From NCBI RefSeq assembly GCF_013282215.1, contig NZ_CP048103.1:2480001-2544000 (forward strand): a stretch of DNA of 64,000 nucleotides. The letters run 5' to 3'. The translations under genes and the position numbers were made by a program. Source of the DNA: Kroppenstedtia eburnea (GTDB lineage: Bacteria; Bacillota; Bacilli; Thermoactinomycetales; DSM-45169). Positions 23,650 through 34,372 of this stretch are shown one piece after another (the first letter of the stretch is position 1; every line of letters begins with the position of its first letter). Under the pieces are notes generated by a model. It did no database searches and had not been told where the DNA came from. It worked only from the letters and a program-made list of their open reading frames with translations.

Positions 23650-25299
23650 TCAGCTCTTCACTTCCAACCCCAGTACCTGTATCGCCTGTTCACGCAGCTT
23701 GAACTTCTGGATCTTGCCGCTGGCGGTCATGGGATAGGCGTCGACAAGGTGCATGTAGCGGGGGATTTTGTAGCGGGCGATCTTACCAATGCAGTATTCA
23801 CGAATTTCGTCGATGGTGAGGGATTCCCCTTCTTTGGGCCGGATGAAGGCCATTACCTCTTCCCCGTATTTTTCATCGGGAACCCCGACGATCTGGACAT
23901 CCAGGATTTTGGGGCGGGTGTAGAGAAACTCTTCGATCTCCCGGGGATAAATGTTCTCCCCGCCCCGGATGATCATATCCTTGAGCCGACCGGTGATTCG
24001 CAGATACCCCTCTTCATCCAGGGTGGCCAGGTCGCCGGTGTGGAGCCAGCCTTCCTCATCGATGGCCTGACGGGTGGCTTCCGGCATCCGGTAATAGCCT
24101 TTCATCACATGGTAGCCCCGGGTGCACAGCTCCCCCTGTTCCCCGGTCTCCACCTCCTCCCCGGTGGCGGGATCGATGATTTTAACCTCCACATGGGGCA
24201 GTTTCTTGCCGACAGTGGAGACACGCCGTTCGATGGGGTCATCGGTCCGGGTCTGGCCGATCACGGGAGAGGATTCCGTCTGGCCGTAGGCGATGGTGAT
24301 CTCGCTGGCTCCCATGTCGTTCATCACCCGTTTCATCACTTCCATCGGACAGTTGGAGCCGGCCATGATCCCTGTTCGCAGGGAAGAGAGATCGAAACTG
24401 GAAAATTGGGGATGGTTCAGCTCGGCGATAAACATCGTCGGAACCCCGTGCAGGGCTGTGCACCTCTCCGCTTCCACCGTCCGGAGTACGGTGAGAGGAT
24501 CAAACTGGATCACCGGGACCATCGTTGAACCGGCATTGACACAGGCGAGAATGCCCAGGACACACCCGAAGCAGTGGAAAAAGGGAACCGGAATACACAT
24601 GCGGTCCTCCGGGGTCAATTTCATGCATTCGGCAATATTGCGGCCATTGTTGATGATATTGTTATGAGTGAGCATCACCCCTTTGGGAAAACCCGTGGTC
24701 CCGGAGGTATATTGCATGTTGATCACATCATCGGGATGCAGGGAGGCTTGCCTTTCCGACAACACGGTATCGTCTAGGTGATCCCCCATCTGCAGGAGAT
24801 CCGACCAGAGAAACATCCCCGGCTGTCTCTCTTCCCCGAGGAAGATCACATTTTTCAGTTTGGGAAGTCGCTCCGAACACAATTGCCCCGGTTCGGAATC
24901 CGCCAGTTCCGGACAAATCTCATACAACATCTCCACATAACTGACGCCTTTGAACTCCTCCATCAGAATCAACGTTTCCGTGTCGGACTGCCGGAGCAGA
25001 TACTCCAATTCCCGGGTCCGGTAGTTGGTGTTGACCGTAATCATGACAGCTCCCATCTTTCCGGTGGCAAACTGGGTGACCAACCATTCGGGATGGTTGG
25101 TGGCCCAAATCGCGAGATGGTCCCCCTTTTTCAGCCCCAATTTCATCAAGCCCTTGGCCGCCCGATTACACTCCTCACGGAATCGGCGATAGGACCATCT
25201 CAGATTTTTCTCCGGGTAGACCACCCCTTCCCGATCCCCTTGTCTGGAAACCACCTCGTCCAGCAGATCACCCATGGTGACATGGAGCAAATCCGCCAT
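23650..25299 (-). CDS. AMP-forming acyl-CoA synthetase (FadD-like)
   Basis: 549 residues of the ANL superfamily. The AMP-binding P-loop is [13 protein letters not shown], then [31 protein letters not shown] and the C-terminal catalytic lysine motif [11 protein letters not shown]. It probably activates medium or long fatty acids. It follows the acyl-CoA dehydrogenase gene by 83 bases, so the pair probably works in fatty acid beta-oxidation. ATG 25299 follows GGGGAGGGGACGGGG; an in-frame start 90 bases upstream lacks a site. Confidence 0.9.
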   Translation of the reverse strand: MADLLHVTMGDLLDEVVSRQGDREGVVYPEKNLRWSYRRFREECNRAAKGLMKLGLKKGDHLAIWATNHPEWLVTQFATGKMGAVMITVNTNYRTRELEYLLRQSDTETLILMEEFKGVSYVEMLYEICPELADSEPGQLCSERLPKLKNVIFLGEERQPGMFLWSDLLQMGDHLDDTVLSERQASLHPDDVINMQYTSGTTGFPKGVMLTHNNIINNGRNIAECMKLTPEDRMCIPVPFFHCFGCVLGILACVNAGSTMVPVIQFDPLTVLRTVEAERCTALHGVPTMFIAELNHPQFSSFDLSSLRTGIMAGSNCPMEVMKRVMNDMGASEITIAYGQTESSPVIGQTRTDDPIERRVSTVGKKLPHVEVKIIDPATGEEVETGEQGELCTRGYHVMKGYYRMPEATRQAIDEEGWLHTGDLATLDEEGYLRITGRLKDMIIRGGENIYPREIEEFLYTRPKILDVQIVGVPDEKYGEEVMAFIRPKEGESLTIDEIREYCIGKIARYKIPRYMHLVDAYPMTASGKIQKFKLREQAIQVLGLEVKS

Positions 25300-25382
25300 C
25301 CCCGTCCCCTCCCCGTTGTAATTTTCAGATAAATATTTTGAAAAGTGTCCCTCCACGGAGGGACAACATCGGTATGATCCGT

Positions 25383-26525
25383 TCAACACCCGATTTCCCG
25401 GGCGATCACCATCCGTTGAATCTCAGAGGTGCCTTCGCCGATCTCCGTCAACTTGGCGTCCCGGAAAAACCGTTCCACCCGGTACTCGTGCATGTAACCA
25501 TAGCCGCCGTGAATCTGCACCGCCTGATCGCAGACGCCCATGGCGACTTCCGAGGCGAAAAGTTTCGCCATGGCGGCCTCTTTTGAAAATTTACGCCCTT
25601 GGTCTTTCAGCCAGGCCGCCTTGTAAACCATGTTTCGCGCCAGCTCGATATTCATCGCCATATCCGCCAGCTTATGTTGAATCACCTGGAATTTGGAGAT
25701 GGGGCGGCCGAATTGCTGCCGTTCCTTGGCATATTGCAGAGCAGCCTCATAAGCTCCCTGGGCGATCCCCACTGCCATCGCTCCGATCCCGATCCGACCG
25801 CCGTCCAATGTGATCAGAAACTGTTTGAACCCTTCCCCGATCCGACCCAAAATATTTTCATGGGGAACCCGCACATTTTCCATGACCAACTCAGTGGTGT
25901 TGGAACTGTGAAGACCCATTTTCACATAATTATCAATCACACGAAAACCCTTTGCATCTGTGGGAACGATCACTGCACTGATCTCGGGGGATCCATCCTC
26001 TTTCCTCCCTGTCACCGCCGTCAGAGCCAAATGTTTGGCAAAGCTCGCATTGGTGATGAAACATTTGGAGCCATTGATCACCCAGTCGTCTCCTTCACGG
26101 ATCGCCGTGGTTCGGGTGCCACCTGCATCGGAACCGGCGTTGGGTTCCGTCAGACCGAAGGCACCCAAGCTTTCTCCCTTGCACAAGGGGACGAGATACC
26201 TCTGTTTCTGCTCCTCGTTGCCAAAGAGATACAGAGGAGCACACCCCAGTGAGATATGGGCGGAGTAGGTGATTCCCGTGGAAGCGCAGACCCGGGACAA
26301 CTCCTCCACCGCAATGGCAAAACTGATCGAATCGGCTCCACCACCGCCGTATTCTTCCGGAAAGGGGAGACCCATCAGGTTCAGATCCGCCATCTTCCGG
26401 AATATTTCAACGGGAAAGGTTTTGGTTCGGTCCCGTTCGTCAGCACCCGGCGCCACTTCCCCCTCGGCAAAATCGCGCATCAGCTTGCGAACCATTCTTT
26501 GTTCTTCTGTCAGGTCAAAATTCAT
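25383..26525 (-). CDS. acyl-CoA dehydrogenase
   Basis: 380 residues, full length. FAD and substrate motifs are visible: [67 protein letters not shown] and the [15 protein letters not shown] ending that carries the catalytic-base region. It oxidises acyl-CoA to enoyl-CoA. Chain length specificity (butyryl versus branched or medium) cannot be told. It is the first gene of a two-gene operon with the synthetase. Confidence 0.93.
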   Translation of the reverse strand: MNFDLTEEQRMVRKLMRDFAEGEVAPGADERDRTKTFPVEIFRKMADLNLMGLPFPEEYGGGGADSISFAIAVEELSRVCASTGITYSAHISLGCAPLYLFGNEEQKQRYLVPLCKGESLGAFGLTEPNAGSDAGGTRTTAIREGDDWVINGSKCFITNASFAKHLALTAVTGRKEDGSPEISAVIVPTDAKGFRVIDNYVKMGLHSSNTTELVMENVRVPHENILGRIGEGFKQFLITLDGGRIGIGAMAVGIAQGAYEAALQYAKERQQFGRPISKFQVIQHKLADMAMNIELARNMVYKAAWLKDQGRKFSKEAAMAKLFASEVAMGVCDQAVQIHGGYGYMHEYRVERFFRDAKLTEIGEGTSEIQRMVIAREIGC

Positions 26526-26695
26526 TTTTCTCCACCCCTGTTTCCCTTGATGACAGCGCTTTCATTCATTATTATAAGTTCAAGAGGGATTTTCCTTCAA
26601 GAATTTTTGGAATGTACTTGTTTTGGCCGATTCCCTCCTTCATACAGGATTTGCATCAGGTTCGGAAAAGGGATAAAATTGAACCACATCATCAG

Positions 26696-26730
26696 CAAAA
26701 AATAAAAGCACCCATCATCGGAGTGCTTTT
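26696..26730 (-). terminator. intrinsic terminator of sigA
   Basis: Stem AAAAGCAC / GTGCTTTT with a T-rich tail (TTTTATTTTTT on the minus strand), about 20 bases after the gene. Confidence 0.88.
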
Positions 26731-26749
26731 CCAGAAAGTTGTACTCATC

Positions 26750-27868
26750 TTATTCGAGAAAGTCTTTCAATCGCTTGCTGCGGCTGGGATGGCGCAGTTT
26801 ACGAAGTGCTTTCGCCTCGATCTGACGAATCCGCTCCCGGGTGACGCCAAACACTTTCCCCACTTCTTCCAAGGTCCGGGTGCGTCCGTCATCCAGTCCA
26901 AAACGGAGGCGCAACACGTTTTCCTCCCGGTCGGACAATGTGTCCAGCACATCCTTCAACTGTTCCTTCAGCAGCTCGTAAGCGGCGGCATCCGCCGGTG
27001 CCTGGGCATCATCATCGGGAATGAAATCGCCGAGATGGGAGTCGTCCTCTTCACCGATCGGGGTCTCCAGAGAGACCGGCTCCTGGGCGATCTTCATGAT
27101 CTCCCGCACCTTTTCCGGGCTGAGATCCATCTCCTCGGCAATCTCTTCCGGCGAAGGTTCCCGTCCCAGCTCCTGCAACAGCTGACGTGAAACCCGGATC
27201 AGCTTGTTGATCGTTTCCACCATGTGCACCGGAATCCGGATCGTCCGGGCCTGGTCTGCGATCGCCCGGGTGATCGCCTGCCGGATCCACCAGGTGGCGT
27301 AGGTGCTGAACTTAAATCCTTTACGGAAGTCAAATTTCTCCACTGCCTTGATCAGACCCATGTTCCCTTCCTGGATCAAATCGAGGAACAGCATCCCCCG
27401 GCCCACATATCGTTTGGCGATGCTGACCACCAGCCGGAGATTGGCCTCCGCCAGGCGCCGTTTCGCTTCTTCGTCACCCTCTTCGATCCGCTTGGCCAGT
27501 TCCACTTCTTCTTCGGCGGACAGCAGAGGCACCCGGCCGATCTCTTTCAGGTACATCCGGACCGGATCGTTGATCTTGACACCGGGAGGAACGCTCAGGT
27601 CATCCTCCAGCAGTTCGTCATTCTCCTCTTCCTCTTCATCGGAGAATTCCATCGGTTCATCGTCCTCATTCAGAACCTCGATCCCCTGTTCATTCAGGGC
27701 TTCAAAAAACTCATCCACCTGTTGAGGTTCCTGGTCAAAGACGGACATCTTTTCAGTGATCTCTTTATATGTCAGAACCCCGCGCTTTTTCCCCAGATCC
27801 GTCAGTCGATCCTTCACTTGTTCCAGGGTGAGCTCGTGTTCCACATCCACATTTTGCTCATTTGCCAA
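26750..27868 (-). CDS. sigA: primary sigma factor SigA (RpoD)
   Basis: 372 residues, the Bacillus SigA length. Region 1.1 is followed by an acidic linker. Region 1.2 starts at [18 protein letters not shown], region 2 has [22 protein letters not shown], region 3 has [14 protein letters not shown], and region 4 has the -35 helix-turn-helix [20 protein letters not shown]. It directs core RNA polymerase to housekeeping promoters. TTG start behind GGAGGG. It is cotranscribed with dnaG in the classic macromolecular-synthesis order. Confidence 0.98.
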   Translation of the reverse strand: MANEQNVDVEHELTLEQVKDRLTDLGKKRGVLTYKEITEKMSVFDQEPQQVDEFFEALNEQGIEVLNEDDEPMEFSDEEEEENDELLEDDLSVPPGVKINDPVRMYLKEIGRVPLLSAEEEVELAKRIEEGDEEAKRRLAEANLRLVVSIAKRYVGRGMLFLDLIQEGNMGLIKAVEKFDFRKGFKFSTYATWWIRQAITRAIADQARTIRIPVHMVETINKLIRVSRQLLQELGREPSPEEIAEEMDLSPEKVREIMKIAQEPVSLETPIGEEDDSHLGDFIPDDDAQAPADAAAYELLKEQLKDVLDTLSDREENVLRLRFGLDDGRTRTLEEVGKVFGVTRERIRQIEAKALRKLRHPSRSKRLKDFLE

Positions 27869-27901
27869 CTTGCGGTTCCCTCCTTCCCTGATCCCACTGC
27901 T

Positions 27902-29734
27902 TCAAGCCTGTTTATGAACCTTTTCCCTCAAACGAATCAGTTCAACCCCGAGACGGGTGGCTTCCGCAATGTCACCAGCTCGTTCTGCCTGCTTGACCTG
28001 CTCTTTTTTTCGTTCAATTTCTTTATGAAGGGGATAATTGCGTATATGTCGGATGTAATCGGAGATCTCCTCCTCCGTCACTTCCGGCGTATCCAGGATC
28101 ACCAGCCCACTGGCTTCCCGCAACAGTCGGTCGTCTTTCAGATAACGGAGAAACCGTCCGGGATCCGCGGGGTGACCTTCGGAGTAATAAGAATAAAGAT
28201 AAGCGGCAATGGCGGCGTGAATCTCGATGTTGAAATCGGCCCCGACAGTCTTCATCACCCGATCCGCCACACTCCGGTCATGCATCATCGCTGTCAGCAG
28301 GCGCTTTTCCGCCTGTTCATGGGCTTGGGGACGCCGCTCCTGACCGACCATGTGTTTGCCTCGGTGATATCCATTATTCCACTTCCCCGTTCCTTTATCC
28401 CCGTTACTTCCTCTCTTCTTCGATGCAATCCGTCGAAGTTCCTGTTTGAGAGCATCCAAAGAGAGATGAAACTCTTCTGCCAGCCGCCGCAGATAATGAT
28501 CCTGCTCGATCGCACGGGGCAATTCCGCGATCACCTCGATTGCCCGGGTGAGATAGCCCATCTTTTCTTCCTCATCCCGCAGGTTGAACCCCGCTTTGAG
28601 GGATTCCAGCTTAAAAGCGGGATAGGGAAGGGCCTGCGCGATCACTTCTCCGGAAAAAGAATCGGCCCCGCGGGAACGTACATAATCGTCAGGATCCATT
28701 CCCGGGGGCATCTTGGCCACCTTGACGACACACCCTTGCTCCTTCAGAACCTCCGCAGCCCGGTCCGCCGCGTTTTGACCGGCCCGATCGGAATCGTAAC
28801 AGATCACGGCGGTGCCGGCATTGCGACGGATCACCCGGGCCTGGGACTCGGTCAAAGCGGTCCCCAGGGTGGCCACACCGGTGAACACCCCCGCCTGCCA
28901 AGCGGAGATCACATCCATATACCCTTCAAAAAGGATCGCCTGTTCCGCCTTCCGGACAGCTTTCCGTGCGCGGTGAAGATTGTAAAGGAATTTCCCTTTA
29001 TAGAACAGAGTGGTTTCAGGGCTGTTCAGGTACTTGGGCTGACCTTCTCCCAACACCCGCCCTCCAAAGGCGATCACCCGCCCCTGAGTATCGTGAATGG
29101 GAAACATGATCCTGCCCCGAAAGCGGTCAAAACATGCGGAAGGCCCCCGGGAGGAGTCCCGTTCAACCAACAACCCGGCTTCCACCGCCGTCTTTTCATC
29201 CACCCCGCGCCGCTTCAGAAAAGAATGGAGAAAATGGTAAGAATCGGGGGAGAAACCCAATTGAAATTCTTCCATCGTCCCCCGGGTGATCCCCCGTTCG
29301 GTCAGATACTCCCGCGCCTGTGCACCATGATCACTCTCCAGCAACAAGTGATGATACAGACGGGCGGCCAATTCAGTCACCTTTCGAAGTTGTTGCCGTT
29401 TCTCCTCTTCCGGATCCCGGCGCATCTCCCCCTGACTCCGGGGAAGCTGGATCCCTGCCTGATCCGCCAGCTGAGTGATGGCCTCCACAAAGGTCAGCTG
29501 CTCTGTCTCCATCAAAAAACGGATCACGTCCCCACCGGCACCGCAACCAAAACAATAGTAAATCTGTTTGTCCGGGGAAACGGAGAAGGAGGGGGTTCTC
29601 TCAGAATGAAACGGACACAGACCGAAAAAGTTTCGCCCACTTTTCTTCAGTTGGACCGTCTGTCCCACCACATCGACAATATCGAAGTGATCCCGGATCC
29701 GGTCGATGACATCGTCGGGAATTCGTCCCCCCAT
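27902..29734 (-). CDS. dnaG: DNA primase DnaG
   Basis: 610 residues. The N-terminal zinc finger is CPFHSERTPSFSV...YYCFGCGAGG. The TOPRIM catalytic core has LFEGYMDVISAW and VICYDSDRAGQNAA. The C-terminal helicase-binding domain carries many helices. It synthesises RNA primers at the replication fork. ATG 29734 is preferred (a GGCGGTGAT stretch lies upstream); in-frame ATGs at 29758 and 29773 are possible. The region 29735-30087 upstream holds only the ppdK terminator and a TATAAT-like element near 29955. Confidence 0.97.
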   Translation of the reverse strand: MGGRIPDDVIDRIRDHFDIVDVVGQTVQLKKSGRNFFGLCPFHSERTPSFSVSPDKQIYYCFGCGAGGDVIRFLMETEQLTFVEAITQLADQAGIQLPRSQGEMRRDPEEEKRQQLRKVTELAARLYHHLLLESDHGAQAREYLTERGITRGTMEEFQLGFSPDSYHFLHSFLKRRGVDEKTAVEAGLLVERDSSRGPSACFDRFRGRIMFPIHDTQGRVIAFGGRVLGEGQPKYLNSPETTLFYKGKFLYNLHRARKAVRKAEQAILFEGYMDVISAWQAGVFTGVATLGTALTESQARVIRRNAGTAVICYDSDRAGQNAADRAAEVLKEQGCVVKVAKMPPGMDPDDYVRSRGADSFSGEVIAQALPYPAFKLESLKAGFNLRDEEEKMGYLTRAIEVIAELPRAIEQDHYLRRLAEEFHLSLDALKQELRRIASKKRGSNGDKGTGKWNNGYHRGKHMVGQERRPQAHEQAEKRLLTAMMHDRSVADRVMKTVGADFNIEIHAAIAAYLYSYYSEGHPADPGRFLRYLKDDRLLREASGLVILDTPEVTEEEISDYIRHIRNYPLHKEIERKKEQVKQAERAGDIAEATRLGVELIRLREKVHKQA

Positions 29735-30022
29735 GAAATCACCGCCTTCTCCAAACATGTACCTGTTCGCCAAAATTCGTCAAAGTCCTTCACTCCGTGG
29801 GTAAGTAAAATATGGAAAACGATGTCGGGTGTGGGAGGATCATCAGCCCATATCATCCAATTCTACAACATGTTCGGGATTCCTTCCACCATCCAATTCC
29901 TTACCCCGTTTCCGAATTTGTCGAACCATGTACAGAGGTCCCTCGTTCTTATGTATTATACGCGGCCGGGTGAAAAAAATCCTTCCAGACCTTGACATTA
30001 CCAAAAAAGGTTGTTCCAGATT

Positions 30023-30056
30023 AAAAAAAGAGAAACACCCGGGTGACAGGTGTTTC
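30023..30056 (-). terminator. intrinsic terminator of ppdK
   Basis: Stem GAAACACC / GGTGTTTC with CTTTTTTT after it on the minus strand, about 30 bases after ppdK. Confidence 0.85.
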
Positions 30057-30087
30057 GCAAAACAAGGACCAGCCAAGGGATTGAGAC

Positions 30088-32724
30088 TCAGGAGAGTGCC
30101 GCCTGGGCGGCCGCCAACCGGGCCAAGGGCACCCGGAAGGGTGAGCAGCTGACATAATCCAGTCCCGCCCTGTGGCAGAATTGGATGGAGTTCTTCTCCC
30201 CTCCGTGTTCGCCGCAAATCCCTGTTTTCAGATGTGGTTTGGTTTTCCGCCCTTCCTGAACACCGATGGAGACCAGACGTCCCACCCCGTCGGTGTCCAG
30301 ACTGATGAATGGATTTTCCGGGAGGATCTTTCCCTCGATGTAATGGTGAAGAAACTTCCCTTCCGCGTCATCCCTGCTGTAACCGAAGGTGGTCTGGGTC
30401 AGATCATTGGTTCCAAAGGAGAAGAAATCGGCTTCCTCCGCAATTTCAGCAGCTGTCAGAGCCGCCCGCGGCACTTCGATCATCGTCCCCACCGTGTACG
30501 GGATGCTCTTTCCGGACCGCTCTGCCGCCTGAACCGCTGTCTCCTCCACCAGTTTGCGCATCTCTTTCAGCTCATTCACATGACCCACCAGCGGGATCAT
30601 GATTTCGGGCTGGACCGCAATCCCTTCCCCGGTCACTTCCGCCGCCGCCAGGAAGATCGCCTCCACCTGCATGGCGTAGATTTCGGGATGGATCAGACCG
30701 AGGCGACAGCCGCGATGGCCCAGCATCGGATTGAATTCGTGGAGTTGCCGAACTTTGCGTAACAGTTCCTCTTTTTCCCGAATAAGATTCGGATCCACCC
30801 CTTCGGTCATCTGCAAGCGAACCCGCTCCGTCAACAGATCTTCCAGATTGGGCAGAAACTCATGGAGAGGGGGATCCAAGAGTCGAATCGTGACGGGAAG
30901 ACCTTCCATCGCCCGGAAGATTCCCACAAAATCCGCTGTCTGCATGGGGAGCAGCTTGGCGAGGGGCTTCCGTCTCTCTTCAGTCGACTCCGCCAGTATC
31001 ATCTCCCGTACCAGCGGGACACGGTCCGCCGCCATAAACATATGTTCCGTCCGGCAGAGGCCCACTCCCTCCGCCCCGAACTCCCGGGCTTTGGCCGCAT
31101 CCTCCGGGTTGTCCGCATTGGTCCGGACCCGGAGTCTGCGAACCTCGTCGGCCCACCGGAGTAACCGTTGGAATTCCCCGGACAGCTCCGGATCGATCAA
31201 CGGGACCTCTCCCCGGATCACTTCCCCGGTTCCGCCGTCGATGGAAAGTACGTCCCCTTCCCGTAACAAAGCGTTTCCGATGCGCAATTCTCTCTTTTTG
31301 GAATCGATCCGGGCTGTTTCACAACCGCAGATACAGGGTTTGCCCATACCCCGGGCCACCACGGCGGCATGGCTGGTCATCCCGCCCCGGCTGGTGAGGA
31401 TGCCCTGGGCACTGACCATCCCGTGGATATCTTCCGGTGTCGTCTCCGTCCGGACCAGAATCACTTTCTTCCCTTCCTGGGCTTGCCGTTCCGCAGTGTC
31501 AGCATCGAAGACGATCTGCCCCGAAGCGGCGCCGGGTGAGGCGGGAAGTCCCTTGACCAGAACATCCAATGAGGCATCGGGATCGATCCGTCGGTGCAAC
31601 AGCTGGTCCAGTTGTTCCGGGTCCACTCTCTGCAAGGCCGTCTTTTTATCGATCACGCCTTCTTCCACCATGTCGGCGGCGATTTTCACAGCCGCCCGGG
31701 CCGTCCTTTTGCCGTTGCGGGTTTGCAGGATGTAGAGCTTGCCCCGCTCCACGGTGAACTCAATATCCTGCATGTCCCGGTAGTGGGCCTCCAGCCGGGT
31801 GCTGATCCTCCGGAACTCTTCATAGATCAGGGGCAGACGCTCCGACAGGGCGGCGATCGGTTCCGGCGTCCGGATGCCGGCCACCACATCCTCCCCCTGG
31901 GCGTTGATCAAAAACTCCCCGTAGAGCACTTTTTCCCCGGTGGAGGGGTTGCGGGTGAAGGCGACGCCGGTTCCCGAGTCGTTGCCCATATTGCCGAAAA
32001 CCATCATCTGAACGTTGACCGCTGTGCCCAGGTCGTCGCTGATCTTGTGTATTTTGCGGTAGATCCGGGCCCGCTGGTTGTTCCAGGAATCAAACACAGC
32101 GATGATCGACCGGTACAACTGTTCCATGGGATCTTGCGGAAAGGGCTTCCCTGTCTCCTCCCGGACGATTCCCTTGAAAGTATCGATCACCGACAACCAA
32201 TCCCCGGCGGATACTTCTGTATCCGATCGAAGCCCCAGTTCCTCTTTTTTCTTTTCGATGACCCGCTCAAAGCGATAATGGGGAATCCCCAGCACCACAT
32301 CGGAGAACATCTGGATAAATCGACGGTAACAATCCCGGGCGAAGCGGGGGTTGCCGGTCAACTCCTCCAGCCCTTTCACTGTTTCATCATTCAACCCGAG
32401 ATTCAGAATGGTATCCATCATCCCCGGCATGGAGATGACCGCACCGGAACGCACAGAGACCAGGAGAGGATTCGACGGATCCCCCAATTTTTTGCCTGTC
32501 TGCTGTTCCAGAGCGGACAGAGCCTGGCTGATCTCCCGTTTCCGTTCCTCTGTCAGCAGTTGGCCGGCCTCATAGTATTCGAGACAGGCCGCCGTGGTGA
32601 TGGTGAACCCCTGGGGTACGGGGAGGCCGGCCTTTGTCATTTCCCCGAGGTTGGCTCCCTTTCCTCCCATCAGATCTTTCAGATCGAGTCCACCTTCCTG
32701 AAAGGGGATCACGGCTCGGCTCAC
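30088..32724 (-). CDS. ppdK: pyruvate, phosphate dikinase
   Basis: 878 residues, normal for PPDK, which interconverts pyruvate + ATP + Pi and phosphoenolpyruvate + AMP + PPi. The N-terminal ATP-grasp part begins [20 protein letters not shown]. The swivelling phosphohistidine loop is [21 protein letters not shown]. The PEP-binding barrel includes [14 protein letters not shown] and the GICGEHGG motif. GTG 32724 follows AAAGGAGG by nine bases; longer in-frame starts lie inside the next gene. The start overlaps the yqfL stop by four bases (GTGA), so enzyme and regulator are coupled. Confidence 0.97.
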   Translation of the reverse strand: MSRAVIPFQEGGLDLKDLMGGKGANLGEMTKAGLPVPQGFTITTAACLEYYEAGQLLTEERKREISQALSALEQQTGKKLGDPSNPLLVSVRSGAVISMPGMMDTILNLGLNDETVKGLEELTGNPRFARDCYRRFIQMFSDVVLGIPHYRFERVIEKKKEELGLRSDTEVSAGDWLSVIDTFKGIVREETGKPFPQDPMEQLYRSIIAVFDSWNNQRARIYRKIHKISDDLGTAVNVQMMVFGNMGNDSGTGVAFTRNPSTGEKVLYGEFLINAQGEDVVAGIRTPEPIAALSERLPLIYEEFRRISTRLEAHYRDMQDIEFTVERGKLYILQTRNGKRTARAAVKIAADMVEEGVIDKKTALQRVDPEQLDQLLHRRIDPDASLDVLVKGLPASPGAASGQIVFDADTAERQAQEGKKVILVRTETTPEDIHGMVSAQGILTSRGGMTSHAAVVARGMGKPCICGCETARIDSKKRELRIGNALLREGDVLSIDGGTGEVIRGEVPLIDPELSGEFQRLLRWADEVRRLRVRTNADNPEDAAKAREFGAEGVGLCRTEHMFMAADRVPLVREMILAESTEERRKPLAKLLPMQTADFVGIFRAMEGLPVTIRLLDPPLHEFLPNLEDLLTERVRLQMTEGVDPNLIREKEELLRKVRQLHEFNPMLGHRGCRLGLIHPEIYAMQVEAIFLAAAEVTGEGIAVQPEIMIPLVGHVNELKEMRKLVEETAVQAAERSGKSIPYTVGTMIEVPRAALTAAEIAEEADFFSFGTNDLTQTTFGYSRDDAEGKFLHHYIEGKILPENPFISLDTDGVGRLVSIGVQEGRKTKPHLKTGICGEHGGEKNSIQFCHRAGLDYVSCSPFRVPLARLAAAQAALS

Positions 32725-33548
32725 AGTGGACCGCCTCCTTTTCGAAACATGTCGAGAATGATGTTGGCCGTTTCCTCCACCGCTTTGTTGGAGACGTCCA
32801 GAATGGGGCATCCCACCCGTTTCATCACCTGTTCGGAGTATTCCAGCTCCTGGAGAATGCGACCCATATTGGCATAGTTGGCCTGGGCCGTCAATCCCAA
32901 AGACTTGAGACGCTCCCTCCGAATCCCGTTCAACTGATCGGGGTCGATCGTGAGGCCGACACAACGTTCAGCTGGTACCATGAACAGTTCATCGGGAGGT
33001 TCCACTTCAGGAACCAGGGGCACATTGGCCACTTTGAGCCGCTTGTGGGCCAGATACATGGACAGAGGCGTCTTGGATGTCCGGGAGACTCCGATCAGGA
33101 TCACATCCGCCCGCAGGATCCCCCGGGGATCCCGTCCATCATCGTACTTGACGGCAAACTCGATCGCTTCCACCTTGCGAAAGTAATCATCGTCCATTTT
33201 GCGAACCAAACCCGGTTCCCGTTTCGGTTCCCGTTCATACAGGTCAGCCAGACCCCTCAGCATCGGCCCCATGATATCGACGACGGGAACCCCGTGCTCC
33301 TCCGCCATTTTCAGGATATATGCCCGCAACTCGGAGACGACCATGGTGAAAGCGATCATTCCCCCCACTTCGGCGGCGGCTTCCACCGTCTCCCGGATCG
33401 TTTTTTTGTCATCCACATAAGGGGTGCGTCGGATATCCACATCTCCCCCGTTGAATTGACTGGTTGCCGCCCGGACGACGAGTTCAGCGGTTTCCCCGAT
33501 GGAGTCGGACAAGACATAGACGACGGGTGCATGCAGTTGACTTGAAAT
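32721..33548 (-). CDS. yqfL: PPDK regulatory protein (bifunctional kinase/pyrophosphorylase, YqfL family)
   Basis: About 275 residues. The family start [16 protein letters not shown], the ligand motif [17 protein letters not shown] (P-loop-like) and the ending [15 protein letters not shown] are all clear. It switches PPDK off and on by ADP-dependent phosphorylation and Pi-dependent dephosphorylation of a threonine near the catalytic histidine. No ATG, GTG or TTG lies near its expected start. AGGGAGGG sits seven bases before ATT at 33548, 22 bases after the ccpN stop. The upstream in-frame GTG (33659) would overlap ccpN deeply. Confidence 0.93.
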   Translation of the reverse strand: MSSQLHAPVVYVLSDSIGETAELVVRAATSQFNGGDVDIRRTPYVDDKKTIRETVEAAAEVGGMIAFTMVVSELRAYILKMAEEHGVPVVDIMGPMLRGLADLYEREPKREPGLVRKMDDDYFRKVEAIEFAVKYDDGRDPRGILRADVILIGVSRTSKTPLSMYLAHKRLKVANVPLVPEVEPPDELFMVPAERCVGLTIDPDQLNGIRRERLKSLGLTAQANYANMGRILQELEYSEQVMKRVGCPILDVSNKAVEETANIILDMFRKGGGPL

Positions 33549-33570
33549 GATTCTTCCCTCCCTGACGCTC

Positions 33571-34206
33571 TCAGACAGATGAGCCTTCTCCCAGTTCCAC
33601 AAAGGCTTTGGTGATGGTCGTTTTGGTGATCCGTCCGACGATTTCAAGTCGGTCCCCACCTTTTTCCTCTTTGACCACAGGCAGGGAGTCCACTTGGTTA
33701 TGGATCAGTTTGCCGGCCGCATCCAAAAGGGAATCCTCCACACGGCAGCTGATGATATTGGGCATACGGGTCATGATCACTCCCACCGGAATCGTCTGAA
33801 GATCTTGGTTTCCCATGGAACTCTTCAACAGATCCTTGCGGGAGATGACGCCGACGAGGAGACCCCCTTCCTTTACAACATACAAGGTTCCCACATCTTC
33901 CAGAAACATGGTGCAAATCGCATCGTAGACGGAAGTCTCTTCCTGGCAGACGACGGGGACAGACTTATAGTCCTTCACTGTCAACTTGCGGATGTGTTCA
34001 CCCAAAAGCTGATTCCCTGTCTTTCCCGAATAAAAATATCCCACCCGCGGCCGGGCGTCCAAAAAACCGGACATCGTCAGGATGGCCAGGTCCGGTCGCA
34101 AAGTGGCCCGGGTCAGATTGAGTCGATCCGCAATTTGCTCCCCTGTGATGGGGCCTTCATCTTTTACGATGCGTATAATCATCTCCTGGCGTTCCGACAG
34201 CTGAAT
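33571..34206 (-). CDS. ccpN: CcpN-type transcriptional repressor (HTH plus two CBS domains)
   Basis: About 211 residues. A winged helix at the N-terminus ([36 protein letters not shown], quoted here only by its ends GEQIADRL and RPRVGY) is followed by two CBS domains ([16 protein letters not shown] and [12 protein letters not shown]). CcpN represses gluconeogenic genes in B. subtilis, and here it heads an operon with the PPDK regulator and PPDK. Start: TTG 34233 falls where transcription should begin. AAGGGGGTG is placed seven bases before ATT at 34206, matching the homologous N-terminus. Confidence 0.9.
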   Translation of the reverse strand: MQLSERQEMIIRIVKDEGPITGEQIADRLNLTRATLRPDLAILTMSGFLDARPRVGYFYSGKTGNQLLGEHIRKLTVKDYKSVPVVCQEETSVYDAICTMFLEDVGTLYVVKEGGLLVGVISRKDLLKSSMGNQDLQTIPVGVIMTRMPNIISCRVEDSLLDAAGKLIHNQVDSLPVVKEEKGGDRLEIVGRITKTTITKAFVELGEGSSV

Positions 34207-34240
34207 TGGGCTGCACCCCCTTAACGCAAACAACGATCCG

Positions 34241-34270
34241 ATTATATGTCATACTTAATACATGCATTAA
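34241..34270 (-). promoter_or_regulatory. promoter of the ccpN operon with CcpN-like box
   Basis: On the minus strand a TATAAT (34241-34246) lies 18 bases after TTAATG. The word TATGACATATA (34243-34253) overlaps the -10 and fits the CcpN site TRTGHYATAYW as I recall it. An inverted repeat CTTAATACATGCATTAAG (34254-34271) covers the -35. This suggests autoregulation. Confidence 0.55.
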
Positions 34271-34290
34271 GATATAGTATATACTATATC
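34271..34290. promoter_or_regulatory. perfect 20-bp palindrome upstream of ccpN
   Basis: GATATAGTATATACTATATC reads the same on both strands and lies just upstream of the -35 region, adjoining another inverted repeat. It looks like a dimer operator. Which protein binds it cannot be told from sequence. Confidence 0.6.
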
Positions 34291-34333
34291 GGAGCTGTCT
34301 TTTTCGCAACTGTTTTCCTGGCAATTTTTAATT

Positions 34334-34362
34334 AAAAAAGGACGGTGCATACCGTCCCTTTT
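34334..34362 (-). terminator. intrinsic terminator of glyQS
   Basis: Stem AAGGGACGGT / ACCGTCCTTT (minus strand) with a TATGC-type loop and a T6 tail, ten bases after glyS. Confidence 0.87.
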
Positions 34363-34372
34363 CAGGATTGAT

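Noticed and set aside
27224-29995. Long plus-strand frame of 923 codons across sigA and dnaG
   Set aside because: It is the antisense of two certain essential genes and has no recognisable domain.
32725-32964. N-terminal extension of ppdK to 32964
   Set aside because: It overlaps the yqfL gene and has a shadow composition. The GTG at 32724 has AAAGGAGG.
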